This document shows positions 7,718-16,496 of a stretch of 64,000 bases of DNA, in pieces; position 1 is the stretch's first letter, and every line of letters starts with the position of its first letter. The translations under genes and the position numbers were made by a program. Source of the DNA: JBCCOW01 sp038749105 (GTDB taxonomy: Bacteria > Planctomycetota > Phycisphaerae > Phycisphaerales > Phycisphaeraceae); contig JBCDIM010000011.1 of assembly GCA_038749105.1 (NCBI GenBank), positions 1 through 64,000 of the forward strand. Reading direction: 5' to 3'. The notes under the pieces are model-generated. The model did not search any database, was not told the DNA's origin, and saw only the letters and a program-made list of their open reading frames with translations.

Positions 7718-10700
7718 TTGCTCACCCTGATCCAGATCCAAGGCGACGGCAAAGGTCGCGCGCTGCGGTTCCGAAGCACCCGCCCACAGGTCCTCGGCCG
7801 ACGAGTCATCAAGTACCGGCTCGATGACTCCCGCATCTCCCGGCAGCACGCCCAGATCGACTTCGATCACGGCAGCTGGCGCGTCACCGACCTCAACTCG
7901 TCCAACGGCACCTACCTCAACGCCCAACGCGTCGACCCCTCCGCACCGCTGCGTATCGGAGATCACCTGCAGATCGGCAGGCTCCTCTTCGAAGTCACCA
8001 CCGCCGCCGCGCCCGCCCAGGCCGAACCAGCACCCCCAGCCGAACCCATCCAGCCGGATGCTGAAACCACCGAAGCACGCCTACCTGCCGTCGATGCCCC
8101 AAGCCCCGACGACAGCCTCGAGCTCGACCTCGACGCCATCCTCGGCCTCGACGAACCGGCCGTCGACCAAACCCTCGACCCGGATCACTCAGAAGACGAC
8201 CTCGTCCACATCATGGACGACCCGACGCAAGCCCCGTCATCCAGCCCCGCTGAAGCGCTCCCGCCGGACGTCATTGATCTTGACGCCGAGCTCGATGCAT
8301 CGGCGCTCGATGCTTCCGAGCTCGCTGCAGAGGAAGCCGTGGATCTCGATCAGCCAGACGCCGAACCCGATGATGCATCCGACGAGGAAGAGCAACCCGA
8401 TGGAGACGAGGCCTCTACGGCCGAAGCGGACGCCCCCTCCACCAGCACAACGGAGCCCTCCGACGCTCCGCCGCTGCCGGTTGGGCTGAGCCTTGAGCAC
8501 GACCCACCTCAGCCGGTGCAGGCTGCCGACCCCATCGGTATCGACACTCACGCCGAGTCGGAGCAAGAGCAAGAGCCGGAGCCGCAACCAGAAGCCGTTG
8601 CCGAGCACACCATCGACGCAGTGCCCCTCGAGGGGGAAGCGCCCGATGCCCCCCTCGAACCCGACGCGGAACCCACTGTCGACAACGACCCGATCCTCGT
8701 CGATGCGTCCCCCGAAGACACCGCGGATGATGCCGAAGAAGCCGAGTTCGATGGGCTGATCGCTTCACTCATCGAGGAGACCGCCCCAGCCGACGAAAAC
8801 GCGGCGGAAGCCACTCCAACCCCGCCAGGCGCCGAGGCCGCTGCCCCATCGACAGAAGCCGACGAACCCGCGCCGGCCGACAACCCCGACAACTGGACAG
8901 CCGAACAGCTCGACGCTGCCCTCGACTCGATCACCGGCGAGGGCGACGAGCCCGAGCCTTCAACCACCGAATCCAAAGCCAACCCCGACCTCGGAACCAG
9001 CCCGGACGCGCAAGCCGAGGGCGACGAGCGGGCCAACATCCCGGGCTTTGACAGCTTCGTCTCCGACTGGCTCGAATCCGAAAAGCCGACCGATCAGGCC
9101 TTCGACGCCGAAGACTGGCAGCCCGAAGCCCCGACCACCCAAGGCGCAAGCGACACGCCCCCGATCGCCGGGCAGGCGACGGCCCCAGAAACAGCTGCCG
9201 GCACCGCCCCAGACGGCGAGCCGTCTTCCTTCGCGGATCAGGCCACCCAACTCCGGGCCATGGCTGCGGCGTTTGAAGAACAGGCCGGCACCGCAAACGA
9301 CGCCGCCGACCAGCTCGGGATCGCCCCCGAGGCGGCAACCACCCCGCAGACCAACGACCCGCAGACGCCGGAGCCAACCGCAACCGTCACGCTGCTCGGG
9401 CCCGCTCCCGAGCCTCCCGCCGACACCCCAACCCAAGCAACGCCCCGCCGACGCCGCGCCGCTCTCCTCGGCCTGCTCGTCCTCGCCCCACTGGGCCTCG
9501 GCGTCGCCCTCTGGCAGACCGTTGGTAAGCCTTACTTCCAGCCCGACCCGGTCACAGGCTTCACCCCTCCCGCCACCGCCGGTGCCCCCGCAGACGTCAT
9601 TCCATCCAACGACACCACCCCGCCCGGCGATGCGACCGACCGCCTCGACGACGCCCATTCGAACACAGACCCCCAGCCCTCCGCCATCGCTGAGTCCGTG
9701 ATCGTGCTCAAGTCCGCCCGCAATACGGATCAAGACGCCGCCAGCCTGTTCGATGCCGGCCCCGAGGTCATACCCTCCCCCGCCCGACCTGCGGTGACGC
9801 CCACACCCAACCCATCGACGCCGCGCGACACCGTCAAGCCCGCCGACCCACCGAAGCCGACCGCCCAGCATCATACCGACACGCCGCCCTCGCCTCTCAA
9901 TACAGCCGGCGTGACCCCACCGCCCGCGGTCGACCGCCAAGCCGCTGATGCACCCCACACACCGACCACCCTGGAACCATCCGCCGACCGGCAGGGCACA
10001 CCTCCGCCCAATGCCCCGGTGAACGAGCAGTCCGCTGCCAACCGGGAGGGACCCGGCGATCAGGCCAAGACCGAAGACCCCGTCGGGCCGCTCGCCATCG
10101 CCGAGCCAATCCCCGATGACGCGATCCGCCCTGTCGTCCCGGTCGATCCCGAGCCCGTGGTCCACCGCCCAGCGCTGATCGATGTCGACTCCCCGGTCGT
10201 CTTCCTGGTCGATGCCTCTGGCTCGCTCGTGGACTCGATGCCCCTGGCCCTGTCTTACCTCAACCAGAAGGTCCAGGCACTGCCGGAGGACGCCGAGTTC
10301 ACGGTGGTCTTCTTCCGACTTGGTCAGGCTCAGGAACCCATGAAGCCCGGACTCCGCACCGCGAGCCCGGCTACCAAACGCAGCCTCGCCGCCTACCTCG
10401 ACCCCGCCGCCGGGTACGTCCGCCCGGAAGGCCGGTCCTCCATCGACCAGGCCCTCGAGCAAGCCCTCACCTACGCGCCCAAGACCCTCTACATCCTTTC
10501 GGACAACGCGATGGGCCGATCCGATCGCTCGGACCCCGACCAGACCGCAGACGCCCTGCTCACCCGCGTAAATCAGGCCGTCGCCGAACTCAGCCCCGTC
10601 ATCCACACCGTCCAGTTCTTCTACGACGACCCGGATGGCTTGCTCCGCTCCATCGCCGAACAGCACGACGGCCAGTTCCAGCTCCTCCGCGGGACCACCG

Positions 10701-10750
10701 CCCCGGTCCAGGCCGACCCGCTCGACCTCCAAGACCTGCTGACCCGCTAA
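7718..10750 (+). CDS. FHA domain - acidic linker - transmembrane - VWA domain protein
   Basis: A 1010-residue single-pass membrane protein. Residues 1-95 form an FHA domain with GRR, SRISRQHAQI and LNSSNGTYLN, the phosphothreonine-binding loop residues of the family. A very long Asp/Glu/Pro/Ala-rich linker (about 100-575) follows, then a membrane segment at about 581-600 after a RRRR-A stretch. A second Pro-rich linker leads to a von Willebrand A domain from about 825, with the DASGS part of the MIDAS metal site. The FHA side should be cytoplasmic, where it could read Ser/Thr kinase output, and the VWA side periplasmic. The start is a TTG with CCGAGGG eight bases upstream; no in-frame ATG is better placed. 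It is convergent with argS, 23 bases apart. Its function is unknown. Confidence 0.8.
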   Translation: MLTLIQIQGDGKGRALRFRSTRPQVLGRRVIKYRLDDSRISRQHAQIDFDHGSWRVTDLNSSNGTYLNAQRVDPSAPLRIGDHLQIGRLLFEVTTAAAPAQAEPAPPAEPIQPDAETTEARLPAVDAPSPDDSLELDLDAILGLDEPAVDQTLDPDHSEDDLVHIMDDPTQAPSSSPAEALPPDVIDLDAELDASALDASELAAEEAVDLDQPDAEPDDASDEEEQPDGDEASTAEADAPSTSTTEPSDAPPLPVGLSLEHDPPQPVQAADPIGIDTHAESEQEQEPEPQPEAVAEHTIDAVPLEGEAPDAPLEPDAEPTVDNDPILVDASPEDTADDAEEAEFDGLIASLIEETAPADENAAEATPTPPGAEAAAPSTEADEPAPADNPDNWTAEQLDAALDSITGEGDEPEPSTTESKANPDLGTSPDAQAEGDERANIPGFDSFVSDWLESEKPTDQAFDAEDWQPEAPTTQGASDTPPIAGQATAPETAAGTAPDGEPSSFADQATQLRAMAAAFEEQAGTANDAADQLGIAPEAATTPQTNDPQTPEPTATVTLLGPAPEPPADTPTQATPRRRRAALLGLLVLAPLGLGVALWQTVGKPYFQPDPVTGFTPPATAGAPADVIPSNDTTPPGDATDRLDDAHSNTDPQPSAIAESVIVLKSARNTDQDAASLFDAGPEVIPSPARPAVTPTPNPSTPRDTVKPADPPKPTAQHHTDTPPSPLNTAGVTPPPAVDRQAADAPHTPTTLEPSADRQGTPPPNAPVNEQSAANREGPGDQAKTEDPVGPLAIAEPIPDDAIRPVVPVDPEPVVHRPALIDVDSPVVFLVDASGSLVDSMPLALSYLNQKVQALPEDAEFTVVFFRLGQAQEPMKPGLRTASPATKRSLAAYLDPAAGYVRPEGRSSIDQALEQALTYAPKTLYILSDNAMGRSDRSDPDQTADALLTRVNQAVAELSPVIHTVQFFYDDPDGLLRSIAEQHDGQFQLLRGTTAPVQADPLDLQDLLTR

Positions 10751-10773
10751 GCCCCATCACCTGCCGCCACGAT

Positions 10774-12522
10774 TCACATCCGCTCAACCACCCCGATCCC
10801 CAACAGACCCAGCCCCTGCCGGATCGCTCGCCCGGTCAACGCGCTGAGCGCGAGCCGGCTCATCACCAACGCATCATCACCCGCCTTCAACACCGGGCAA
10901 GCCTCATAGAACCGGTGGAACGCCCCCGCCAGGTCGTAGAGATAGTTGCACAACCGGTGGGGCTCCAACGCCTCGCCCACCGACGCCACCACTGATCCAT
11001 AACGCAGCAGCAGCAACGCCAGGCGCCGCTCCGCGGGTTCGCCCACCCGGACCGCGCCCCCCAGCGCACCCGCCTCGGTCAACCCGGCCTTCCGCAGGAT
11101 CGATGCCACCCGCGTGTAGCTGTATTGCAGGTACGGCGCAGTGTTGCCCTCCAGCGCCAGCATCCGGTCGTAATCGAACACGTAGTCCTTGATCCGATCG
11201 TTGCTGAGGTCCGCGTACTTCACCGCCCCAACCCCCACAACCCTGGCGACCTCGTCCCGCTCCTCCGTCGGCAGTTCCGGGTTCTTCTCGGCGATGACCG
11301 CCCCCGCACGACGCACCGCCTCGTCCAGCACATCGACCAGCTTCACGGTTCCGCCCTCCCGCGTCTTGAACGGGCGACGGTCCGGCCCCAGAATCGTCCC
11401 GAACGACACGTAATCCAACCGCACCGACTCTTCGGCCCAGCCCGCACGGCGAGCCGCATCGAAGAACTTCTCGAAGTGCTCCCGCTGCCGCGAGTCCACC
11501 ACATAGACCACCCGGTCCGCCTCCAGATCACCCACCCGGTACCGCACCGCCGCCAGGTCCGTCGTCGCATACCCGAACCCCCCGTCCGACTTCTGCACAA
11601 TCAACGGCGTCTCGTCTTCCTTCCGCTCCGCGCCAAAGACGCACAGCGCCCCGTCCGACCGCTCCGCGATCCCCGCCGTCTCCAGATCGCTGCACACCGC
11701 AGGAAGCTTGTCGTTGTAGAAGCTCTCCGCACAGAGGTCATCGTCCGTGAGCTTCACGCCAAGCCGGGTGAACACCGCGTTCATATGTCGCACCGACTCA
11801 CCGATGAGGCCTTGCCACAACGCCCGAGACGCCGCGTCGCCCGACTGCAGGGCCACCACCCGCTGACGGGCACGTTCGGCGAAAGCCGCGTCGCTGTCGT
11901 CCCGCTTCTTCGCCTCCTGATACAACGCATTGAGGTCCGCGATCCCGCTGCTCTCCGCAGACTCGGCCGACCAGCCCGACCCGATCAGGTGCTCGAGCAG
12001 CATCCCGAACTGCGTGCCCCAGTCCCCGATGTGGTTCTGCCGGATCACCGTATCACCCATCGCCTCAAAGACGCGCGCCAGCGCATCGCCGATGATCGTC
12101 GAACGCAGGTGCCCGATGTGCATCTCCTTGGCGAGGTTCGGCGATGCGTAGTCCACCACCACCCGGTCGGCCCGGTCATCCGCCAGACCCAAACCCAGCC
12201 GATCGTCTGCCGCCAACCCGACGATCGCCCCGCTCAGCGTGTCGGCCCGGAGCGTCAGGTTGATAAACCCCGGGCCGGCCACCTCGACCCCCTGCAACAG
12301 CCCGTCGGCATCCCCCAAGCCCGCCACGATCGCTTCGGCCACGTCCCGCGGTTTCCGCTTGAGCCGCTTAGCCAGCCCCATCGCACCGTTCGCCTGAAAG
12401 TCCCCAAACTTCGCATCCGCCGCCGGCCGAACCACCGGGTCGGCGTCCGCACCGTCCGGTCCAAACGCCTCAACGATCGCCACCCGCACCCGCTGCTCCA
12501 GCTCGCTCTGCACGTCTTTCAT
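10774..12522 (-). CDS. argS: Arginyl-tRNA synthetase
   Basis: Charges tRNA-Arg with arginine in the cytoplasm. The class I signature HIGHLRS is at residues 135-141 after VVVDYASPNLAKEM, which is diagnostic for ArgRS. The conserved SFGTILGPDRRPFKTREGG stretch replaces KMSKS, as is usual in this enzyme. The C-terminal helical anticodon-binding domain has LQYSYTR and ends MSRLALSALTGRAIRQGL. An N-terminal additional domain (about 1-110) has GDFQANGAMGLAKRL. The length of 582 residues is normal. It is convergent with the FHA/VWA gene, and a long inverted-repeat element lies between it and fliA. Confidence 0.96.
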   Translation of the reverse strand: MKDVQSELEQRVRVAIVEAFGPDGADADPVVRPAADAKFGDFQANGAMGLAKRLKRKPRDVAEAIVAGLGDADGLLQGVEVAGPGFINLTLRADTLSGAIVGLAADDRLGLGLADDRADRVVVDYASPNLAKEMHIGHLRSTIIGDALARVFEAMGDTVIRQNHIGDWGTQFGMLLEHLIGSGWSAESAESSGIADLNALYQEAKKRDDSDAAFAERARQRVVALQSGDAASRALWQGLIGESVRHMNAVFTRLGVKLTDDDLCAESFYNDKLPAVCSDLETAGIAERSDGALCVFGAERKEDETPLIVQKSDGGFGYATTDLAAVRYRVGDLEADRVVYVVDSRQREHFEKFFDAARRAGWAEESVRLDYVSFGTILGPDRRPFKTREGGTVKLVDVLDEAVRRAGAVIAEKNPELPTEERDEVARVVGVGAVKYADLSNDRIKDYVFDYDRMLALEGNTAPYLQYSYTRVASILRKAGLTEAGALGGAVRVGEPAERRLALLLLRYGSVVASVGEALEPHRLCNYLYDLAGAFHRFYEACPVLKAGDDALVMSRLALSALTGRAIRQGLGLLGIGVVERM

Positions 12523-12573
12523 GGGCCGAGCATGCTACGCCGGGCCGGGATGATCTGCTTGGCGTGAAACCCA

Positions 12574-12719
12574 ATCACAGAGATTTGGAGACACAGAGAC
12601 ACAGAGAAAATCCCTTTTAAAAACCACAGAAATCAGAATCACCCAATCACATGATTAGCCGGCGCAACAGCGTCTCGCCGAAACCCCTCTGTGTCTCTGT
12701 GTCTCTAAAACGCTGTGAT
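12574..12719. repeat. Inverted-repeat element with 33-bp imperfect arms (CACAGAG type)
   Basis: Arm 12574-12606 begins ATCACAGAG and contains repeated GAGACACAGAGACACAGAG. Arm 12687-12719 is its inverted copy with about four mismatches. The roughly 80 bases between are AT-richer and carry no frame. It lies between the start of argS and the end of fliA. A related but different element is at 18797-18878. The structure resembles a small non-coding mobile repeat or a large hairpin. Confidence 0.8.
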
Positions 12720-12746
12720 ATCTCCCCGACCGACAAGCCCTAAAAC

Positions 12747-13553
12747 TCAACCCTCAACCGTCAACTCTTTGTTCCGATGGTTCAGCTGAGCCTTCAGCCG
12801 AGCCAGGATCGAGCTGTGCATCTGCGACACCCGTGACTCCGAGAGGTCCAGCGTCGTCCCGATCTCCTTCATCGTCATCTCTTCGTAGTAGTACAAGATG
12901 ATGATCAGCCGCTCGGCCCGCGACAGCCCCTTCGTGATCAGGTCTTTGAGGTCCCGCTTCTGCACGGCTGCAAACGGGTTGACCTGCTTCTGGTCTTTCA
13001 GGACATCGATCTCGCGCACGTCCTTGTTCGAGTCGGTCTCAAAGTACTTCCGCGAGAGCGACACCGTCTGCACCGCACCGGCATCCTTCTTGATCTTGGC
13101 GTATTCCTCCTGATCGACGCCGAGCTTTTCGGTGAGCTCGTCGTCGGTCGGCTTCCGCCCGTGCTCCATCTCGAACGACTTCTTGGCTCCCTCCATCTGC
13201 GAGGTCCGCGACCGCACCAGCCGGGGCACCCAGTCCATCGACCGCAGCTCATCGAGGATCGCCCCCCGGATCCGCGGCGCACAGTAGGTCTCGAACTTCA
13301 CGCCCCGGTCCAAGTCGAACGCGTCGATCGCATCCATCAGCCCAAAGATCCCCGCCGACATGAGGTCTTCCACGTCCACCTCATCGGGCAGCTTCGTGTG
13401 GATCCGCTCGGCGTTGTACTTAACCAACGGCAGGTACGTCTCCATGAAATGGTTACGCAGCGCTTCGGTTGGTTTCTTGCGATAGGCCTCCCACTTCTTC
13501 TTCAGCTCAGCCTGCTGTTCAGGGGTGGGTTTAGCGTGTCGCGTTCGTGCCAT
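12747..13553 (-). CDS. fliA: Flagellar sigma factor FliA/SigD (sigma-28 type)
   Basis: Directs RNA polymerase to late flagellar genes. Region 2 is seen in NHFMETYLPLVKYNAERI, VDVEDLMSAGIFGLMDAIDAF and VKFETYCAPRIRGAILDELR (about 35-105); RGAILDELR is the group 3 sigma-28 hallmark. Region 3 has GRKPTDDEL. Region 4 has YYYEEMTMKEIGTTLDLSESRVSQMHSS (about 222-250), a helix-turn-helix for the -35 element. The length of 268 residues is usual. It is the last gene of the motility region, as sigD is in Bacillus. No anti-sigma factor FlgM is visible nearby. Confidence 0.94.
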   Translation of the reverse strand: MARTRHAKPTPEQQAELKKKWEAYRKKPTEALRNHFMETYLPLVKYNAERIHTKLPDEVDVEDLMSAGIFGLMDAIDAFDLDRGVKFETYCAPRIRGAILDELRSMDWVPRLVRSRTSQMEGAKKSFEMEHGRKPTDDELTEKLGVDQEEYAKIKKDAGAVQTVSLSRKYFETDSNKDVREIDVLKDQKQVNPFAAVQKRDLKDLITKGLSRAERLIIILYYYEEMTMKEIGTTLDLSESRVSQMHSSILARLKAQLNHRNKELTVEG

Positions 13554-13636
13554 GTCTTTGACTCCTTGTCATCGGGGGCGCTTCCTTGCGCCGAAAACAG
13601 GACGGGCCGGCCGCTCGGGCCGGACCTGCGCGGGGG

Positions 13637-13972
13637 TTACGGCTCAGCCGCCGCACTCAGCTCATGCTCGTGCAGCTCGGCCACCGCAGCCTCTTCATCA
13701 GGGATCGGGTTCGCCGCCTTGTACTGATCGATGTGATCGTCCACACAACGCTGGATCACATAGCCCCCAAACCGCCCCACGGTGTAGCACGCAAGCATCA
13801 CCATGATCGCCGTTGTCATCAGCGAAAACGAAGACACACCCAGATAAGCGCCATAGACCAGGCTCGCGGCAAACGCCGCAAACGCGAAAATCGTGGCAAT
13901 GACTCGACCGGGCATCTCGTGCAATCCGTTGCGTGATTCGACGAGGCGTATGAAATCCCCAACGCTCGTCAA
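13637..13972 (-). CDS. Small two-helix membrane protein between flhG and fliA
   Basis: 111 residues from a TTG start; a shorter 92-residue form starts at the ATG at 13915. Two hydrophobic helices (about 25-45 and 50-68), separated by a short turn, are followed by a charged tail with ELHEHEL. Neither start has a strong ribosome binding site. I do not recognise a family. Its place between flhG and fliA, with all neighbours on the same strand, suggests a motility role, for example in membrane placement or FliA control; that is inference only. An AT-rich patch lies upstream. Confidence 0.55.
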   Translation of the reverse strand: MTSVGDFIRLVESRNGLHEMPGRVIATIFAFAAFAASLVYGAYLGVSSFSLMTTAIMVMLACYTVGRFGGYVIQRCVDDHIDQYKAANPIPDEEAAVAELHEHELSAAAEP

Positions 13973-14029
13973 CAGAATTTAGCTAGACCGTCAATCCGTG
14001 ACTCCTAGCTGCCTAAATGTAGCGAACGC

Positions 14030-14118
14030 GAGCGAGAATTGGATGGAGAACAACAGTTTTTTTCCGAAAAAACCGGAATAAAACCATGTTCAAAACACGT
14101 CGGAAAAATTTTAAAGTT
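14030..14118 (-). promoter_or_regulatory. AT-rich intergenic patch between flhG and the small membrane gene
   Basis: In a region of very high GC this 90-base gap is rich in A and T and holds a small inverted repeat of T and A runs (TTTTTTTCCGAAAAAA). It could be a terminator for flhG, a promoter for the small membrane gene and fliA, or both. No -35/-10 pair or sigma-54 box is convincing. Confidence 0.35.
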
Positions 14119-15126
14119 CTAGCGCTCCGCGCTCCGCGCAAACCACGTCGAAAGCCGACGCAGGAACCCCGCCGCCGCGGGCTGAGGCTCGACCGCGTGC
14201 AGGTCTAACCGGTGCGCCAACGCACGCACGCACTGGCTTACCGCCGACGCCGGTGCCATCACCGCAAAGGGCCGACGGGCCCGCACGGCTTGGGACACGT
14301 GTTCGTCGGCGGGCAGATAGCCCGCGTAGGTCGGCATCAGCCCCAAGAAGCGGTGGCACACCATCGCGATCCGGTCGAACACCATGTGGGCTTCTCGTTC
14401 ATCACGCACAATGTTTACCAGCACATGAACATCGAGGCCCGGACGCCGTTGGTGTGCGGTCTTGATCACCGCGTAGGCGTCGGTGATCGCGGTGGGCTCG
14501 GGGGTCGTGACCACCAGCACACGGTCCGCCGCCGCCGCGAAACCCAGCACGTTCGCGCCCACGCCTGCGCCGGTATCGATCACCACCACGTCCGCCAGCC
14601 GGTCCAGCCGATCGAACTGATCGATCAGCCGCTGCCGCTGCCCGCCGCTGAGGTCCGCCATCTGGGCTAAGCCCGACGCACCCGGGATCAGGCCAAAGCC
14701 GCCCGGCGCTTCCAGCACCACTTCATCAATCGTCCGCCGACCCGCCACCACCGCCGCCAACCCCACCACCGGGTTCAGGTCGCAGATCACGTCCGCGTTC
14801 GCCGTCCCCAGATCGGCATCCAGCAGGACCACCCGACGCCCCATCTTGGACAACGCCACCGACAGATTGACCGCCACCGTGGTCTTGCCAACCCCCCCCT
14901 TCCCACTGGTTACCGCAATCGACTGTGCCTGCATCAACCCAACCCCAGGGACTTCTGCCCCCGACTCTACCACGCTCCCCGCGTCCGCTTGGGCTCCCCG
15001 GGCCGCCACCGCCTGCTCGACCGCCGCCAGCGCGTCCAGAGCGGCCGCGCCGTCACCCGATGACGGCCAGCCATCGGAGTCACGCGTTGCCACCAGCCCC
15101 CGCAACGCCTCGGCCTGATCAGCCAT
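14119..15126 (-). CDS. flhG: FlhG (YlxH/FleN) MinD-like ATPase controlling flagellar number
   Basis: A membrane-cycling ParA/MinD ATPase that, with FlhF, sets where and how many flagella are built. The deviant Walker A SGKGGVGKTT is at 74-83, followed by VVLLDADLGTANAD (Walker A' region) and VVVIDTGAG (Walker B). Known FlhG proteins stimulate FlhF GTPase through a short N-terminal motif; here about 65 Ala/Asp-rich residues precede the P-loop. The length of 335 residues is slightly long for this reason. The ATG overlaps the end of flhF by 8 bases, indicating translational coupling. Confidence 0.92.
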   Translation of the reverse strand: MADQAEALRGLVATRDSDGWPSSGDGAAALDALAAVEQAVAARGAQADAGSVVESGAEVPGVGLMQAQSIAVTSGKGGVGKTTVAVNLSVALSKMGRRVVLLDADLGTANADVICDLNPVVGLAAVVAGRRTIDEVVLEAPGGFGLIPGASGLAQMADLSGGQRQRLIDQFDRLDRLADVVVIDTGAGVGANVLGFAAAADRVLVVTTPEPTAITDAYAVIKTAHQRRPGLDVHVLVNIVRDEREAHMVFDRIAMVCHRFLGLMPTYAGYLPADEHVSQAVRARRPFAVMAPASAVSQCVRALAHRLDLHAVEPQPAAAGFLRRLSTWFARSAER

Positions 15127-16483
15127 CCGTACCGTCCATTCGCTGACCCATCACCACCTCGGCCAACCGACGCGCGTCGCTCGGCTCGATCTGGTGCGGG
15201 ACCTCCTGCCCCGTGGTGACATAACTCAGCCGCTTGCCCACCAGCTTCGCGACATTCAACAACACACCCCCCGTCACCGCCTCGTCCAGCTTCGTGAAGA
15301 TCAACCGGTCCGTCCGCACCCGCGCGAACCGCTCGATCGTCTCCAAAATCACCCGCTGCGTGCAGGTCGAGCTCAGCACCAGGTGCACCTCGTGCGGGTC
15401 CACCGACTCAATCATCGCCTGCAACTCGATCAGCTTGTCCGCGTCCCGCTGCGACCGCCCTGCGGTATCAATCAACACCGCATCGAAGTGGGCAAACGAG
15501 GCCACCGCCGCGTTCAGCTCCGCCGGGCTCGAGCACACCTTCAACGGCACGCCGATGATCCCGGCATACGTCCGCAGCTGCTCGACCGCCGCGATCCGGT
15601 AGGTGTCCAGCGTGATCATCGCGATGTTCCGCCCGGCCTTGAGCTTAAACGTCGCCGCCAGCTTCGCCAGCGTCGTCGTCTTGCCCACCCCGGTCGGGCC
15701 CACCAGCGCGATCGTCCTTGGCCGACCGTCGCCCGGCCGATGGAAGTCCGCCGCCTCAGGATCCACCGGCAGGTACTTCGAGATCGTCCGCCGCACCGCC
15801 TCGTGGCAAGCCTTCTCGTCGTCCAGCTCCGACTCGTTCATCAAGCGACGGGCTTCGGTCACGATCGCCTCGGCCAGCTCCCCGGTCACCTCCTGCTCGA
15901 TCAGCTCCGTGTAGTGCTTCACCAGGTGCTTGGGCAGCTCCGGACAAGGCCCGGCCTGGCTCCGCATCACCCGCGCCACCATCGCCTTGACCGACTGCAG
16001 CTCCTGGGTGAGCTCCTCGGTCGCCTCGGTCGCCGGGGCCGGCACGGACGCCGGGCTTTCAACGCCGTTCATTGCGTCCATCGGCTGCCCGTTCACCACA
16101 GCCGGCGGCTCGGCAACCCCGACCGCCCCGCCGTGGGACTGGGCCGCACCCGCTTCCCGACTGATCTCCGCCTTGGCTGCCGCGTACGTCTTCTTGATCA
16201 GGTCCCCGGCCATCGGTTCGACCGACGCCGTATTGGATGAAGCGGCCTTCTCCCGCCGCTCCGCCAGCGCCATCGCCCGCGGCGACCGCCGCGCCTCGGC
16301 CCGCTTGCGCCGACCGACCGCCCGGCCGTCCGTCGCCGTCACCTCCACCACCGTCTTCGCACCAATCCCCAGCACGCCGCCGGTCTTGAAGCTCCGCGTG
16401 TGCAGCACCACCGCCTCGGTGCCCAGCTCTCGCCGGACCGCCGTCAACGCATCGGCCATCGTTCGGCCGGTGAACGTCCTCAT
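15119..16483 (-). CDS. flhF: FlhF, SRP-type GTPase for flagellar placement
   Basis: A signal-recognition-particle-like GTPase that marks the site of flagellum assembly. The N-terminal B domain starts MRTFTGRTMADALTAVRRELG and has the KTVVEVTA stretch. After an Ala-rich linker and an N domain, the G domain begins with GPTGVGKTTT at about 258-267, then DTYRIAAVEQL, DTAGRSQRD and TKLDEA. I chose the ATG at 16483 because the MRTF start is typical of the family and GGAAG lies just before it; a longer frame from 16522 would overlap flhA. It is coupled to flhG by overlap and 13 bases downstream of flhA. Confidence 0.93.
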   Translation of the reverse strand: MRTFTGRTMADALTAVRRELGTEAVVLHTRSFKTGGVLGIGAKTVVEVTATDGRAVGRRKRAEARRSPRAMALAERREKAASSNTASVEPMAGDLIKKTYAAAKAEISREAGAAQSHGGAVGVAEPPAVVNGQPMDAMNGVESPASVPAPATEATEELTQELQSVKAMVARVMRSQAGPCPELPKHLVKHYTELIEQEVTGELAEAIVTEARRLMNESELDDEKACHEAVRRTISKYLPVDPEAADFHRPGDGRPRTIALVGPTGVGKTTTLAKLAATFKLKAGRNIAMITLDTYRIAAVEQLRTYAGIIGVPLKVCSSPAELNAAVASFAHFDAVLIDTAGRSQRDADKLIELQAMIESVDPHEVHLVLSSTCTQRVILETIERFARVRTDRLIFTKLDEAVTGGVLLNVAKLVGKRLSYVTTGQEVPHQIEPSDARRLAEVVMGQRMDGTDG

Positions 16484-16496
16484 CGCTTCCACTGAC

